Shown: piece after piece, positions 9,063 through 19,175 of the stretch | How positions within the stretch are numbered: the first letter of the stretch is position 1 | Layout of the letters: each line of letters begins with the position of its first letter | Assembly: GCA_017992195.1 (NCBI GenBank) | Contig: JAGOPC010000002.1 | Coordinates: 39,595 to 103,594 of the forward strand | Direction: 5' to 3' | DNA from: Patescibacteria group bacterium | GTDB lineage: Bacteria > Patescibacteriota > Gracilibacteria > Absconditabacterales > Absconditicoccaceae | DNA: 64,000 nt | Translations under genes and position numbers: made by a program | The notes under the pieces: model-generated | The model's database searches: none | Told to the model about the DNA's origin: nothing | The model's input: only the letters and a program-made list of their open reading frames with translations

Positions 9063-10370
9063 ATGAAAAATTTATTGAAAAAGGTGATACTTTACAATCT
9101 TTGGTTCCCGTATTTTTCGGAGACCTACGTCTATAGGATGATCAAGACCCTTGCTGCGAAGCGGGCAGTTTTGAAGTACGGCAATCCGGCACAGGGGATG
9201 TTTATCATCGGTGTGACGGGGACAGACGGGAAGACGACGACGTGCAATCTGATCCATAAAGTAGTCAATGATAATCTCGGAAAGGCGCTGCTGATCTCGA
9301 CAGCGAATATTAAGATAGGCGATAGAGAGATGCCAAATCGTTATCATTTTACGTCGCTGGAGCCGGCACAGTTGCAGTCAATTTTGGCAACCGCAAAACA
9401 TGAAGGATGTACCTATGCGGTGCTGGAGGTTGCGTCGCACGGTATTGCGCAGAACAGATTTGCAGGCGTAGATTTCGATATGGCGATATTGACGAATATC
9501 ACAAATGAGCACCTCGATTATCACAAGACCTTTGAAGCGTATGCGAACACGAAAAAGAAATTTTTCCAGAGCGTATTGAAAAATAAGAAGCCAGTGAAAT
9601 ATGCGGTCTTTCCTAAGGACGACGAGAGTGGTCGCCAGTGGGAGGAGGAGATGAATTTTGATAAGTTTCTCAGTTATTCGATCGCTGCCTCTGCTGCACT
9701 CAAATGAGAAAATATTATTTTGAAGAGTGACAGTACGACATTTACTGTTTCATACCTTGGGTCGACCTATACGACGACGATGCCGTTACTCGGAAGATAC
9801 AATGTCTACAATGCGCTTGCGGCCTTTGGTGCCGGTATCTTGCTGGGTATCGATGCAGAGAAGATCGCGAAGTCGATCGGTTCTGTCCAGGTGGTCAGCG
9901 GGCGTATGCAGAAGATAGAGCATGGCGGAGTGAACTATTTTGTTGACTTTGCTCATACGCCAAACGCGTTGGATAGTGCGCTGACATTTGTGAAGGCGAT
10001 CACATCAGGCAGGGTGATTCTCGTGTTTGGCACAACCGGTAAAAGAGATTTCTACAAGCGTCCACAGATGGGTCGTATCGCGCACGAGAAAGCTGATATC
10101 GTGATCGTGACTGATGATGACACCTATGATGAAGATCGCGTGAGCATCATCGCGCAGATTAAAACCGGCATCCCGAGAGAAGAGTGAGAGACGTTCTTCA
10201 TCCTTCCGGAAAGAGAGTTTGCCATTCGCATGGCTGTCGATCTCGCTCAGCCTGGCGACAACGTTCTTATCGCAGGAAAGTGACACGAACTTATGCAATA
10301 CACCAAATACGGGAATAGAAAGCGGAATGACGCGCTGAAATTGAAAGAGATTTTGGCTAAAAAGTCATAA
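9063..10370 (+). CDS. murE: MurE-like UDP-MurNAc-tripeptide ligase
   Basis: 435 residues, three in-frame TGA. The ATP loop is GVTGTDGKTTT (Lys57). It is followed by TANIKIG, HFTSLEPAQLQ, LEVASHGIAQNR and LTNITNEHLDYHK, then the central GRYNVYNALAAFG, the FVDFAHTPNALD strand, GTTGKRDFYKRPQMGRIA and IAGKGHE with TGA as its second Gly. It adds the third amino acid to UDP-MurNAc-Ala-Glu in the cytoplasm. The mDAP-specific DNPR motif is replaced by DDTYDEDR, so the third residue is probably not diaminopimelate. CGG at 10323-10325 fits the Trp of the WDD-like C-terminal motif. DUF58 follows after 8 bp. Confidence 0.9.
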
Positions 10371-10378
10371 ATCTATAA

Positions 10379-11041
10379 ATGCAAAAATTTATAAATAAAA
10401 ACGTGATGCTCGACTATTTTCTCAAGCTAAAAAAAAAGATCGGCCATCGCGGAAGCGGTAATTTTTCGTCACTCATGCACGGCGCCGGTATCGACCTTGC
10501 CGAGAACAGGCAGTACACGCCTGGTGATGAAAAGCGCAGCATCAACCGGAAGATGTCTGCTAAGTATGACAAACTTTTCGTGAACTTATTTCATGATGAA
10601 AAAGCATTGGACATACACCTTTGCTGCGACATAAACTACAATCGGAAAGGAGATAATACTAAACTTTTTCTCCAATTTTTTGTGGAGCTCACGTCTTATT
10701 TCGGGTCGAGAAAAGCTCACATCACCGGGCGGATTAATGATGGTCAATCATTTCTGGGTCTTGAAAAACTTCCTTACCAGAAGTTTTTTTTGGATGCGTT
10801 TACCGAGAAGACTGGGTCGCTGTTTCCTCGTTACAAGTCGTCGCTGCATGAGCTGCTTGCGGAGCAGGCGAAGTTGCCAAAGAGGAGGCTTATTATTGTT
10901 GTCTCGGATTTTCTTGAGTACGGAGATGAGGAAAAACGTTTGATGAATGTGTTGAGAGAAAAGAATGAGGTGTTGCTATTTAGCATGCCCACAAATGCGA
11001 GGTTGATGGAAGCTGAAATAATTTCTCTGGAGGTTATGTAA
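10379..11041 (+). CDS. DUF58 domain protein
   Basis: 220 residues. The DUF58 core is recognisable as GIDLAENRQYTPGDEKRSIN-x-KMSAKYDKLFVNLFHDEK, where x is CGG (10547-10549), the position of the near-invariant Trp in DUF58 (IDW), so CGG is read as Trp57. The C-terminal half is a vWA-like fold (LIIVVSDFLEYG, VLLFSMP). DUF58 proteins are often linked to MoxR ATPases and cell-envelope or surface-protein assembly, but no MoxR gene is seen here. The gene lies 8 bp after murE in the same operon and is followed by a strong terminator. Confidence 0.85.
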   Translation: MQKFINKNVMLDYFLKLKKKIGHRGSGNFSSLMHGAGIDLAENRQYTPGDEKRSINRKMSAKYDKLFVNLFHDEKALDIHLCCDINYNRKGDNTKLFLQFFVELTSYFGSRKAHITGRINDGQSFLGLEKLPYQKFFLDAFTEKTGSLFPRYKSSLHELLAEQAKLPKRRLIIVVSDFLEYGDEEKRLMNVLREKNEVLLFSMPTNARLMEAEIISLEVM

Positions 11042-11055
11042 GAAAAAACCTCTTT

Positions 11056-11098
11056 CAAAAAAGGTATTACTATTTCGCTATTGGTAATACCTTTTTTG
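11056..11098 (+). terminator. Terminator of the murE-DUF58 operon
   Basis: A perfect 15-bp stem (11056-11070 with 11084-11098) with a 13-nt loop. The right arm contains the T tract. Confidence 0.85.
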
Positions 11099-11141
11099 AG
11101 TGAACACAAAATTGATACTCTGTCTCATCTTCTTCCATAAT

Positions 11142-11170
11142 AAAAAAATCCGAACGTTTTGTCCGGATTT
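11142..11170 (-). terminator. Terminator of tRNA-Leu
   Basis: On the minus strand AAATCCG (11164-11170) pairs with CGGATTT (11146-11152), followed by more T. It sits about 45 nt after the tRNA 3' end. Confidence 0.7.
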
Positions 11171-11215
11171 CTCTGTTATGATGGATATATAGCTAATATC
11201 AATTGACATTAAACA

Positions 11216-11299
11216 TGCCTGGAGGGGGACTCGAACCCCCACTTCCTTGCAGAAACCAGATTTTGAGTCTAGCGTGTCTACCAGTTCCACCATCCAGGC
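11216..11299 (-). tRNA. tRNA-Leu (CAA)
   Basis: 84 nt with acceptor stem GCCTGGA/TCCAGGC, discriminator A, anticodon loop CTCAAAA giving anticodon CAA, a long variable arm typical of class II tRNAs, and the T loop GTTCGAG. The anticodon reads UUG. CCA is not encoded. Short open frames overlapping it on both strands are chance. Confidence 0.95.
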
Positions 11300-11384
11300 G
11301 TGCTGAGGATAGTACATATTTTATTTGGTTTTTCAATGTGAGCTGGGGCCTGTCCGTTGGAGTGCCTGAGAAAGAGAGTACGGA

Positions 11385-11412
11385 TTGACATCTCTATAAA
11401 GAGGACTATAAT
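11385..11412 (+). promoter_or_regulatory. Consensus promoter of gene 11430
   Basis: TTGACA (11385-11390), 16 bp, TATAAT (11407-11412). Perfect boxes. Transcription should begin about 11 nt before ATG 11430, leaving almost no leader. Confidence 0.75.
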
Positions 11413-11429
11413 GACGACTTAAACAAAAC

Positions 11430-11819
11430 GTGAAACTCATGCGAAATAAAAAATTATTGCCCGTTGTTTTTTCGTGGCTTGCTTCTGCCTTTTCTCTTAT
11501 TTTAGCTATTTCAATAGGGATACAAAACCATAGTTGGTTCGTGTTCTATTGTGGATTAGCATTGGCCACATTTTTTGCAGAGACAGCTCTCTTTATAATG
11601 GGCGCATCTCTCAGGAACTGCACCGCGACAACATCCTTTGGTTATTTTGTCGGGGTATCGTGTATATGCTTGGCTTGTGTTAGCTTCGCATTAGCGATAG
11701 CATTTAAGCTTCAATATGACTCATGGAGTTGGTTTTATAGCTTTTTTACCGGTAGTATCATCCTGGTCGTAACAGGCATTATCGCCTATCAAAGAAGTTC
11801 TGACCTTGTAGACTCCTAA
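11430..11819 (+). CDS. Four-helix membrane protein of unknown function
   Basis: 129 residues. Hydrophobic segments are at about 10-28 (LLPVVFSWLASAFSLILAI), 36-56, 70-92 and 97-117, with a short charged end. No recognised family, no in-frame TGA. It is a monocistronic unit with a consensus promoter immediately upstream and an intrinsic terminator downstream, so it is likely well expressed. Confidence 0.6.
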   Translation: MKLMRNKKLLPVVFSWLASAFSLILAISIGIQNHSWFVFYCGLALATFFAETALFIMGASLRNCTATTSFGYFVGVSCICLACVSFALAIAFKLQYDSWSWFYSFFTGSIILVVTGIIAYQRSSDLVDS

Positions 11820-11840
11820 AAGGCGCTCTGCAGAATATTG

Positions 11841-11865
11841 ATCCCCTGTTTACGGGGGATTTTTT
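11841..11865 (+). terminator. Intrinsic terminator
   Basis: ATCCCC (11841-11846) pairs with GGGGAT (11855-11860), followed by five T. Terminates gene 11430. Confidence 0.75.
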
Positions 11866-11936
11866 GATTGAAGAAAACGTTAGATGGATAGTTTTGATTA
11901 TCATAAGTTGATAACGGGGTTTTTGGGAAAAATGGA

Positions 11937-11964
11937 TTGATTTTAGGGCGGTGATGGATATAGA
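11937..11964 (+). promoter_or_regulatory. Candidate promoter of ssb
   Basis: TTGATT (11937-11942), 16 bp, TATAGA (11959-11964), leaving a leader of about 40 nt before ATG 12012. Confidence 0.4.
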
Positions 11965-12011
11965 GTTGGTATAGTCTGTAAGAATTTGCTTTATTACCTA
12001 ACTATGGTAGG

Positions 12012-12425
12012 ATGACATTGGATCTGAATAGAGTAACGATTATCGGAAGATGTGCGAGTGATCTGGAGGTGAAGAAGATCGAAAGTACCGGTGCTTCTGT
12101 GGTGAACTTCACTGTTGCAACCAACAGAAAGTACAAAAACAAAGACGGAAACCTTTTAGAGGAGGCTGAGTATCACAGATGTGTTGCGTACGGTAACAGT
12201 GCTGATGTGCTTGGAAAGTATCTTGTGAAAGGAAAGAAGGTCTATGTTGAGGGAAGACTGAAGACAAGAAAGTGGCAAGACAGCAATGGAAATGACAGGT
12301 ATTCGACAGAGATTATTGTTGAGAACTTCATCTTCCTCGATGCGAGAGGTCCGCAGGGAGAAGAGCATGAACATGCTGCTCACGTCGATCATGATTCTCT
12401 CGGATCAGACGATCTGCCATTCTAA
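12012..12425 (+). CDS. ssb: Single-stranded DNA-binding protein
   Basis: 137 residues. The OB fold is evident (LNRVTIIGRCASDLEVKKIE, VVNFTVATNRKYKN, EYHRCVAYGNSADVLGKYLVKGKKVYVEGRL, TEIIVENFIFLD). A short acidic linker leads to the C-terminal DDLPF tip through which SSB recruits replication and repair proteins. It protects ssDNA in replication and repair. No in-frame TGA. Confidence 0.96.
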   Translation: MTLDLNRVTIIGRCASDLEVKKIESTGASVVNFTVATNRKYKNKDGNLLEEAEYHRCVAYGNSADVLGKYLVKGKKVYVEGRLKTRKWQDSNGNDRYSTEIIVENFIFLDARGPQGEEHEHAAHVDHDSLGSDDLPF

Positions 12426-12546
12426 CCGCCCTCCGCTGAGTAGAATATTATAAGTTTTGTATTATTAAAATACGTATTATATTATGTGAATTTTCGCTAA
12501 CCGTAAAGAGTCCATCGTGGGACAGCCAAGATGATGGAAAAAATTT

Positions 12547-13122
12547 ATGTTGGATTTTTTCGATGTAATAGCATTTGTTATCTTTGTAACAGGTGTGATT
12601 GCGGTTATCAGAATATATGTCTTCCAGCCATTCGCAGTCGTGGGAAGTAGTATGGTGCCGACATTTCATGAAGATGATTTTGTGATCGTTGATAAGATAA
12701 GCCAGGTGAAGAGAGGCGATGTGGTGGTGTTTGTGCCGCATGGTCAGAAGCTACCGTACATCAAGCGTGTGGTTGGTTTGCCTGGTGATACGGTGAAACT
12801 GGAGAACGGAGGTGTTGCTATCTGTAAGACAGGTGAGGCTAATTCGTGCCAGAAATATGCAGAGCCGTACCTGCCAGAAGGCGCGTTGACAGAAGCAAGA
12901 TGCGGTATTACGTCGTTTGATGTAACGACGGGAGGAGTTTTTGTACTGGGAGATAACAGAGGATTTAGTACAGACAGCCGCTGCTGCTTTGGGCTTTGAT
13001 GTTACTCTGGAAGTAACTATCTGGTGACTCCGCAGGACATGATCGGTAAGGTCTTCATGAGAATATTTCCGAATTCGCAACTTTTCAATAAGGAGCAATC
13101 AAAACGAAAGATAGCGCAGTAG
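12547..13122 (+). CDS. lepB: Signal peptidase I
   Basis: 191 residues. An N-terminal membrane helix (residues 5-25) is followed by the catalytic Ser35 in GSSMVPT, Lys73 in YIKRVVGLPGD, and the conserved box GDNRGFSTDSRCCFGLG, whose last Gly is TGA (12997-12999). It cleaves Sec signal peptides at the outer face of the membrane. An extra Cys-rich stretch between the boxes (CKTGEANSCQKY and EARC) is notable and may form disulfides. The gene continues to TAG at 13120 beyond the apparent stop. Confidence 0.93.
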
Positions 13123-13152
13123 TTTTATTACCTATCCATTGGACGGTCAAGA

Positions 13153-13926
13153 ATGTGGGCGATAGCATGGTATACAGGCAAAGAATTTCTGAGAAAGAAG
13201 ATTGTCTATGTGGTGCTTTTTATCGCATTTCTTCTCTTGCTGAGTACGACGATCGCCGGTTCGCTGGCTCTTTCTGAGCAGGGTAAAATCGTGCAGGATA
13301 TGGGATTCGCAGTGATAGAGATCTGCGGGCTGATCATGACGTTGTTTTTTTGATCGTATCTGATCGCAAATGAGATCTCACAGTGAACCATCTTTTTGCT
13401 GCTGTCTAAAAATATTAAGAGAGTGAACATCATCTGGGGAAAATATGTGGGATTTGCCTTAGTGCTATTTTTACTACGGATTGTCTTGAGTGCTGCATTC
13501 GCGGGAGTAGGAGCATTGTATCATATACCACGAAATCCGCTCTATCCGTTAGTGCTGGTTGGTATTTTGTTTTCCCGGTTATTAACCTTGGCCGTGGTCG
13601 TCTTCTTTTCAACGTTTGTCTCGCCGTTTGTTGCGTTATTTGCCACGCTGATCATCTATCTGCTCGGGCATATGATGAGCTTTGTCGTCTACTATGTGAC
13701 CACGCTGAAGGCAACGGTCTTTGCACCCGCATTTGGTTTCCTGGTAAAGTGAATTTACTATGTCATCCCAAACTATACCATTATTAGCTTGCAGGAGTTT
13801 CTCGATGTGCCCAATATCTCTCAGGTCGCCGGCGCACAATTTCTCAGCGCAATAGGTGTCACCTGTGTCTACATTGTATTGTTGTTGACTTTGGGAGCGC
13901 TTATCTTTAGAAAAAAGGAACTTTAA
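13153..13926 (+). CDS. ABC-2 type transporter permease
   Basis: 257 residues, three in-frame TGA. About six membrane helices: VVLFIAFLLLLSTTIAGSLAL, FAVIEICGLIMTLFFGSYLIANEI, FALVLFLLRIVLSAAFAGVGAL, LVLVGILFSRLLTLAVVVFFS, LFATLIIYLLGHMMSFVVYYV and VTCVYIVLLLTLGALIF. The start (WAIAWYTGKEFLRKK) and the cytoplasmic ISQGTIFLLLSKNIKR match ABC-2 permeases that export polysaccharides, drugs or lipids. No ATPase is adjacent; a possible partner is at 37506. It sits between lepB and a membrane PH-like gene with short gaps, so it is probably cotranscribed. Confidence 0.75.
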
Positions 13927-13943
13927 TAGCTCACCGAGGACCG

Positions 13944-14525
13944 ATGAAAATTTTCTCTAATTTCGACACGCGCGCCCCGCTTGAAGCTTACCAGAAAGCT
14001 CTTGCCGAGTATGGTGCAGATCAGATCATGTTCTTTCGCAGATACAGGATCTATCTGATATTTTTCGTCGTGCTCCCGGCGCTCGCGACTATTCTGGGAA
14101 TCATTGGTTCTATACTGCTTTGGCAGATGCTCTTTGCGAACAGCAGCGTCTCTGCCGGTTCCACCTTCGGTGTTGTGCTGATCATATTCATTACACTGAT
14201 CGTTATCATGGTTGGTATAACCATTCTCTTCAGCTATATTAACTACCTGCTTGACTACACTATCGTGACGCCACATCTTATCACCTCGTGGAATCAAAAA
14301 TGACTTTTCAGTAGAGAGATCAAAACACTCGATACCGATAAAATAAAGGCGATCACCGCAAGCGCCAGTACTATCCTGCAAAGTTTATTTAACTACGGGT
14401 CTATTATCTTTCTTTCTGAAGGAGATGAAGAGGATCACGGCGATATTCGCTTACACTATCTGCACGACGTAGCGGATCTAAAAGATGAAGTGGTTCGTAT
14501 CGTAAATATGGCAAGGGACTCGTAA
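13944..14525 (+). CDS. Membrane protein with PH-like domain (YdbS/bPH2 type)
   Basis: 193 residues, one in-frame TGA. Two membrane helices (about 35-60 and 68-95) precede a C-terminal domain beginning YTIVTPHLITSWNQKGLFSREIKTLDTDKIKAI, the start of a bacterial PH (YdbS-like) domain. Similar proteins are frequent in CPR genomes; their function is unclear. It follows the ABC-2 permease by 17 nt and precedes Hsp20 by 12 nt. Confidence 0.65.
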
Positions 14526-14537
14526 ACTACATTAAAA

Positions 14538-14906
14538 ATGCATAATAAATTTTATATTTTAGATTACAGTATGACAGGCGTTCAGATACCTATGGATGTG
14601 TATGAGTCTCCAAGAGAGATCGTGATTATTATCCCGCTCGGTGGAGTACAGAAGAAAAGTGTGGAGATGTATTTTGAAGATTATAAATTAATTATCACCG
14701 GTAAGAGAACTCAGCCGAAGATCAAGGAGGATCTGCTTCCGCTGCAGCAGGATTGCTACCGGGGCGACTTCCAGCAGGAGGTGCAACTTCCGCCACATAT
14801 CTATTTTGATCGCATCCAGTCGTCGATCTCGACAGAAAACATATTGCAAATCATTGTGCCGAAATCTTTGATACCGGAGAAGATGAAGGTGAATGTAGAT
14901 TATTAA
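14538..14906 (+). CDS. Hsp20/alpha-crystallin-like small heat shock protein
   Basis: 122 residues. The alpha-crystallin core runs from about residue 14 (VQIPMDVYESPREIVIIIPLGGV) through MYFEDYKLIITGKR and YRGDFQQEVQLPPHIYFDRIQSSIS to ILQIIVPK. It lacks a long N-terminal arm and the usual IxI tail is not evident. Family role: ATP-independent holdase chaperone. No in-frame TGA. It is followed after 6 nt by tsaD. Confidence 0.8.
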   Translation: MHNKFYILDYSMTGVQIPMDVYESPREIVIIIPLGGVQKKSVEMYFEDYKLIITGKRTQPKIKEDLLPLQQDCYRGDFQQEVQLPPHIYFDRIQSSISTENILQIIVPKSLIPEKMKVNVDY

Positions 14907-14912
14907 TTTCTT

Positions 14913-16004
14913 ATGATGAAAAAGACATTTGCGATAGAGACAAGTTGTGATGATACATCGGTGGGAATCATCTCCTATGCCGATGGTGTTTTTTCAGTGG
15001 AGAAATTGGTCGCGTACTCGCAGGTGCAGGATCATCAGAAGTTCGGGGGAGTTGTTCCAGAAATTGCATATAGATTGCACTCGGAGAAGATTATTCGCTT
15101 GATCGAAGAGGTCGGACTTGAGTCGATTTCTGCAGCTGATCAAATATGCGTTACTGTGAACCCAGGACTCGGCGGATCGCTCTTAGTGGGGAAGACGGCT
15201 GCACACATGCTCGGCGACCATCTCCAGAAAAAAGTCCTAGGTGTGAACCACATTTACGGGCATATTTTTTCCATATTACTGGAGAGAAACGTTGCTGAAC
15301 TTCCATTTCCGCGGGTTGTGCTGACTGCATCGGGGGGACATAATGAAATATACCTAATAAATAACAAGTCAGTTGCGAATGACGAGTTACTAATTACGAA
15401 TGGGCCGAAACTGGAAGACATGGAAATTACGAAGCTGGGTCAGACGTTGGACGATGCAGCCGGGGAGTGTTTCGATAAAGTTGCACGTATGCTTGGGTGA
15501 CCATACCCCGGCGGCGTACGAGTCGGGCAAAAAGCACTGCTATGAAAACCAAATGAGAGAGTACAGTTCAAGCGTATCTTTCTCGATCACGACAAATACG
15601 AGTTCTCATTTTCAGGGATGAAATCTCAGGTGCATTACTTATTAAGTAGCTTAGAAAAAGAAGGCACTCCATTAGACGAACAACTGATCTGCGACATAGC
15701 GTATGAGTTCCAGGAGGCCGTTGTCGAGGTGCTCGCGAAGAAACTCATCCAGGCTGCGCACCAGCATGGTGCAAAGTCTATCGGTATCGTCGGCTGAGTC
15801 TCGGCCAATGACAGACTCTTCGAATACGCCGGCGAGTTCGCACAAAAAAGATTTTCAGCTAAGGAACTCATGAAGACGAACGAAAACTCAGTCATCATTT
15901 CAGAAGCCTTTGATAGGCAATCTATCCCGCTCGTGCGCCCTATGAAAAAGGTCTATTCGACCGATAATGCAGCGATGATAGGGGTTGTGGGACTGATGTC
16001 GTAA
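14913..16004 (+). CDS. tsaD: tRNA threonylcarbamoyladenosine synthase TsaD
   Basis: 363 residues, three in-frame TGA. Kae1/TsaD motifs in order: FAIETSCDDTSVGI, GGVVPEIAYRLHSE, TVNPGLGGSLLVGK, GVNHIYGHIFS (metal His pair), [59 protein letters not shown] (second Gly is TGA) and STDNAAMIGVVG. It transfers the threonylcarbamoyl group to A37 of ANN-decoding tRNAs together with TsaB and TsaE, which are not in the window. CGG just before VVLTASGG occupies a hydrophobic strand position, fitting Trp better than Arg. Confidence 0.95.
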
Positions 16005-16085
16005 TATGTATCTCAATGTTTTTTTATTCGCCGATTTTTTTGTCGAATATATGGCGTGGAAATATCGAGTCTGTCCTTGATAGTT

Positions 16086-16245
16086 TATAATACCGTTAGC
16101 ATCGACACTGGGCCCCACGTGTGGGTGTGGAGATGCTTCGTAGACGCATAAAGAATGTCTATATATACGGAACGCTATATTCGGCTAGCCGTTTTTGGTT
16201 ACTTTTTGAGGCGATGACCAAAAAGTAACCCCTAGCGGGGAGCGT
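16086..16245. other. Structured intergenic element with long inverted repeat
   Basis: This 285-bp gap between convergent genes holds a TATAAT-like box (16086-16091) and a nested hairpin (GCATC 16099-16103 with GATGC 16132-16136, ACAC 16105-16108 with GTGT 16125-16128). A perfect 12-bp inverted repeat GGTTACTTTTTG/CAAAAAGTAACC (16197-16208, 16219-16230) is flanked by GCTAG and CTAGC. No T tract follows on the plus strand. It could be a small RNA, a dispersed repeat or a bidirectional terminator-like element. No coding sequence is seen in the gap. Confidence 0.4.
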
Positions 16246-16289
16246 AAAAGAAAACGTTAGATGAATCATTTATAAAGAGAAAAAGCATA

Positions 16290-17894
16290 TTATCTCACCT
16301 TCGTCGTCACATTAAATTTCTTCATTGGCTTGCCAAGCATCAATGCAATTTGTGTATGGAGTGCGGGAACTCATGAGAAGAAGAGCAGCGTTGGGCCGAC
16401 TAATATCGCGAATGCGAAGAGGAGTTTGAAAAGCTCTCGCACTTTTCTTGGTCGTGATTTGAGTTGCTTTCGCGGGCAGAAGACGATCTGGAAAGCGATG
16501 ATCAGGATCATCAGGACCATAGAGAACTTTGCGAAGAGTGAGATAGCGGCTCCGAGACTGACGTAGTTACTGAGCTGGATATCTTTGAAAAAGGTGAAGA
16601 AGAGTCCAGCGAGGAGAACAACGTGGAATGTTGATCGGAGTACTATCGATTCAAACAGTCTGATACACTCAAAAAGAGTCGTTCATCTGGGAATCGTTTT
16701 CCGCTGATCGGCCATCTGACAAAAGCTATACGCGACGTCCTCAGCTCCATGCGACCATCTTCTCATCTGCTTGTATTGCGCATCAGCAGTTTTTGCTACT
16801 GAGGTGTTCAGATTACAATCCTGGTAGACTTTTGCGTAGACAGGCACACATTCGTATCTTCCTTTCATTGCAAAATAACTTCTCCGGTATTGGTGACCAT
16901 CTTCTACTATTGTCTGCTTCGACCGGAAATGCGTCTCTATCAAGCCATCCAGAGGCTGGGCATGGGTTGAGAAATTTCTCGTTCAGCGAGTCTTCGTGAA
17001 ATTAAAGAGGATCCAAAAACTATTAAACAGACTGATGATCTTTGAGAAAAAAGGTGCCTGCCAAAAATTATTAAAGAAGAAAATAATAGGCTGATAGGCT
17101 TTGTGTTTTCTGTCGGGCGTTATCAAATACGTATAGGTAAGAACCGAGAAATACTCTTTGTCGACGTTGGTGTCCGCGTCGAGTGTGGTGACCAAGATGT
17201 TGTCCGGAGTTGTCTTGAAATGAGTGAGAATTTTTTGGTAAAGTTTTTCTGCTGCAGTAGTGATATTGGCTCATTTGCCTATCATCTCGTCGGCTGCAAG
17301 TTCGTGCAGGGTATAATCAAAATATCAAAATATTCATCCAAACTTCTTTTCCAATTTTTCCCGGACAGCGAGAAAGTGTTCTTTTTTTGCAGCTTCCCCA
17401 TTGACGGTGATGGCAAGTTTCCCGGGGTTATAATTGCTTTTTGTAAGCGCATATAGAGTGTCGTGGAGGATCTCATAACTTTCGTTAACCATCGGGATCA
17501 TACATCGATGAATCACATCCTCTGCGTTTTTGTCTTTTGGAAGTGCCTGTTTCAATCTTTTATCTTTTTGAGAAAGTCATTGCGGAGCGAAGAGTACGTT
17601 ATGGTAGTTGTGGTTGTTGGCTTGATGGAGTTGGAAGACGGCGATGATCATAAAAGTCGCATACTCAAATCATCTGATAAGCCATCGTATATAGTAGACG
17701 AGTATGAAGGTTGCTATAACGAATGATGTGGTCTCATGCTTTGCAGCGTCACCGAAAATGAAAAGAGAGTAACCGAAAATGATGATGCAGATGATCAGTA
17801 GAGCCAGGATGCCCGGCAGGACAGTTAAAAGCTTATAGGAAAACGGATGCTTTCTCTTTGTTTCATTTATTTCAATATGTCGCATATCGTTCAA
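16290..17894 (-). CDS. Membrane glycosyltransferase, GT2 family
   Basis: 534 residues, eight in-frame TGA. Two N-terminal membrane helices (about 21-50 and 57-90) precede a GT-A catalytic domain: PMVNESYEILHDTL, the nucleotide-sugar strand around AITVNGEAAKK, metal-binding D239-A-D241 (LDADTNVDKEY), and Q376xxR379W380 (QMRRW), the acceptor motif of processive GT2 enzymes. Three or four C-terminal helices follow. The layout is that of cellulose/chitin-synthase-like or N-acetylglucosaminyl transferases that extrude or build surface glycans. It is the last gene of a minus-strand group with a pilin-like protein and an HExxH protease. Confidence 0.85.
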
Positions 17895-17939
17895 TGAAAA
17901 ATTAGCAATGTAAGAATTGATAATTATACGAGAATCGGA

Positions 17940-19133
17940 CTAAAATACGATCGCAAAATCAGAACTGCTATCGTTTTCTATCACTGGCTTATTGAGCCTG
18001 ATATGGACGTTATACTCGCCGATCTTTGATGAGGCATCGATGCGGAAGTATCTGTCAGAGACAGGAATGTTACAGGCAACTCATGTTTCACATATTTTGA
18101 TCTGATATTCGAGGAACGGGAAGACCTGGTCGATTGTCGATGAGAGTTTATTGACGAGATTGAAACTGAGTGTTGGTTCTCCCAGATTGCTGTCATTGAG
18201 AATGATGCTGAATCCTGTTGTCGAGTCGATTACCGTATTTTGTGCAGGGATGGCATTGTGTCAGGTAACAAGTGACATCGCGATCGTAGGTTGCGTGATC
18301 ACATTAAACTCATAGTCGCCGCTAGGATCTCCAATGAAAAAATTTGGTGTATTTGTTCCGACAGAGTCACTTACATTGTTTATATGGCTTTCTCTGATAG
18401 CGTTTTCAAAATCGTAGATAGGTTGTTCGATATCATAATCTACTTTGATGTGGGGGATAATAGATCGTCATTGATTTAGTGCAATATTTTTGCCCTGAAA
18501 TCATCGATTGACCATAATATCATCTTTGACGTTGTCGCCATCTTCGTCATTGCTGGTGTCGAGCTTGTAGAGTCCCCCTCATCCAAATCCGCCTAGTACT
18601 TTTGGTGGTAGTCTGAGTGTTGTTTCTATGTATATGCCATTAGTTGCTGTGATCGTAGCAACATTCCCATCGGTGTATCTTTCGGTAGGAAGCAGAGAGC
18701 TATCAAGATAAAGAGGAATTCTTGTAAGACCGTCGTATCAGAGCATGTTGAAATCACTGCTTCATGTGCCCTCGAGTAGTGCCTCGACATTCCCTCCTGA
18801 TCATGCGGGGATGGTACCGTTGGTGAGAGAGGTGACAGCTCGTTTCATGCCATTCGTTCATCTTGTCGCTATGCCAAAACCACCAGTAATTAAGTCCGTG
18901 ATCACACCGGAGATCGCGTCTGCTCAACTGAATCCACCTCGTCACTCGTATCATGCCTTATGATGCCTGAGCGAAACTAGAGCCCTTTCTGTGCTTCCGA
19001 TAGCGCCGTAATATGCGATATTGTAATTCGCTGTATCGCTGACGATCGAAAAAAATGGAATGATCGACGAATAGAGCGCTCCCACTATGAGGGCGCCTGT
19101 CACGATGATTGTAATGATGATAATCAGCAGCAT
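17940..19133 (-). CDS. Pilin-like (PilX-type) single-pass surface protein
   Basis: 397 residues, about twelve in-frame TGA. The N terminus is one long hydrophobic helix (LLIIIITIIVTGALIVGALYSSIIPFF) running straight into NYNIAYYGAIGSTERAL, the helix-to-globule layout of PilX/PilV minor pilins (AYYAAEAGIE-like). The remaining 330 residues are beta-rich and glycine-rich with two cysteines (ICETGVACNIP). The lack of a charged leader before the helix is atypical for prepilins. CGA codons fall at aromatic-like positions (EGWGGF, NQGWSI). It is probably a minor pilin or adhesin tip. Confidence 0.6.
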
Positions 19134-19175
19134 GAAAATCAGAGTAATGATTTATCCGCTATTCGCAAATAGAAA

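Noticed and set aside
11078..11388. Open frames on both strands over tRNA-Leu
   Set aside because: They overlap a well-formed tRNA and carry no protein signature.
16197..16230. Insertion sequence end or transposon remnant
   Set aside because: A single inverted repeat with no transposase or target duplication.
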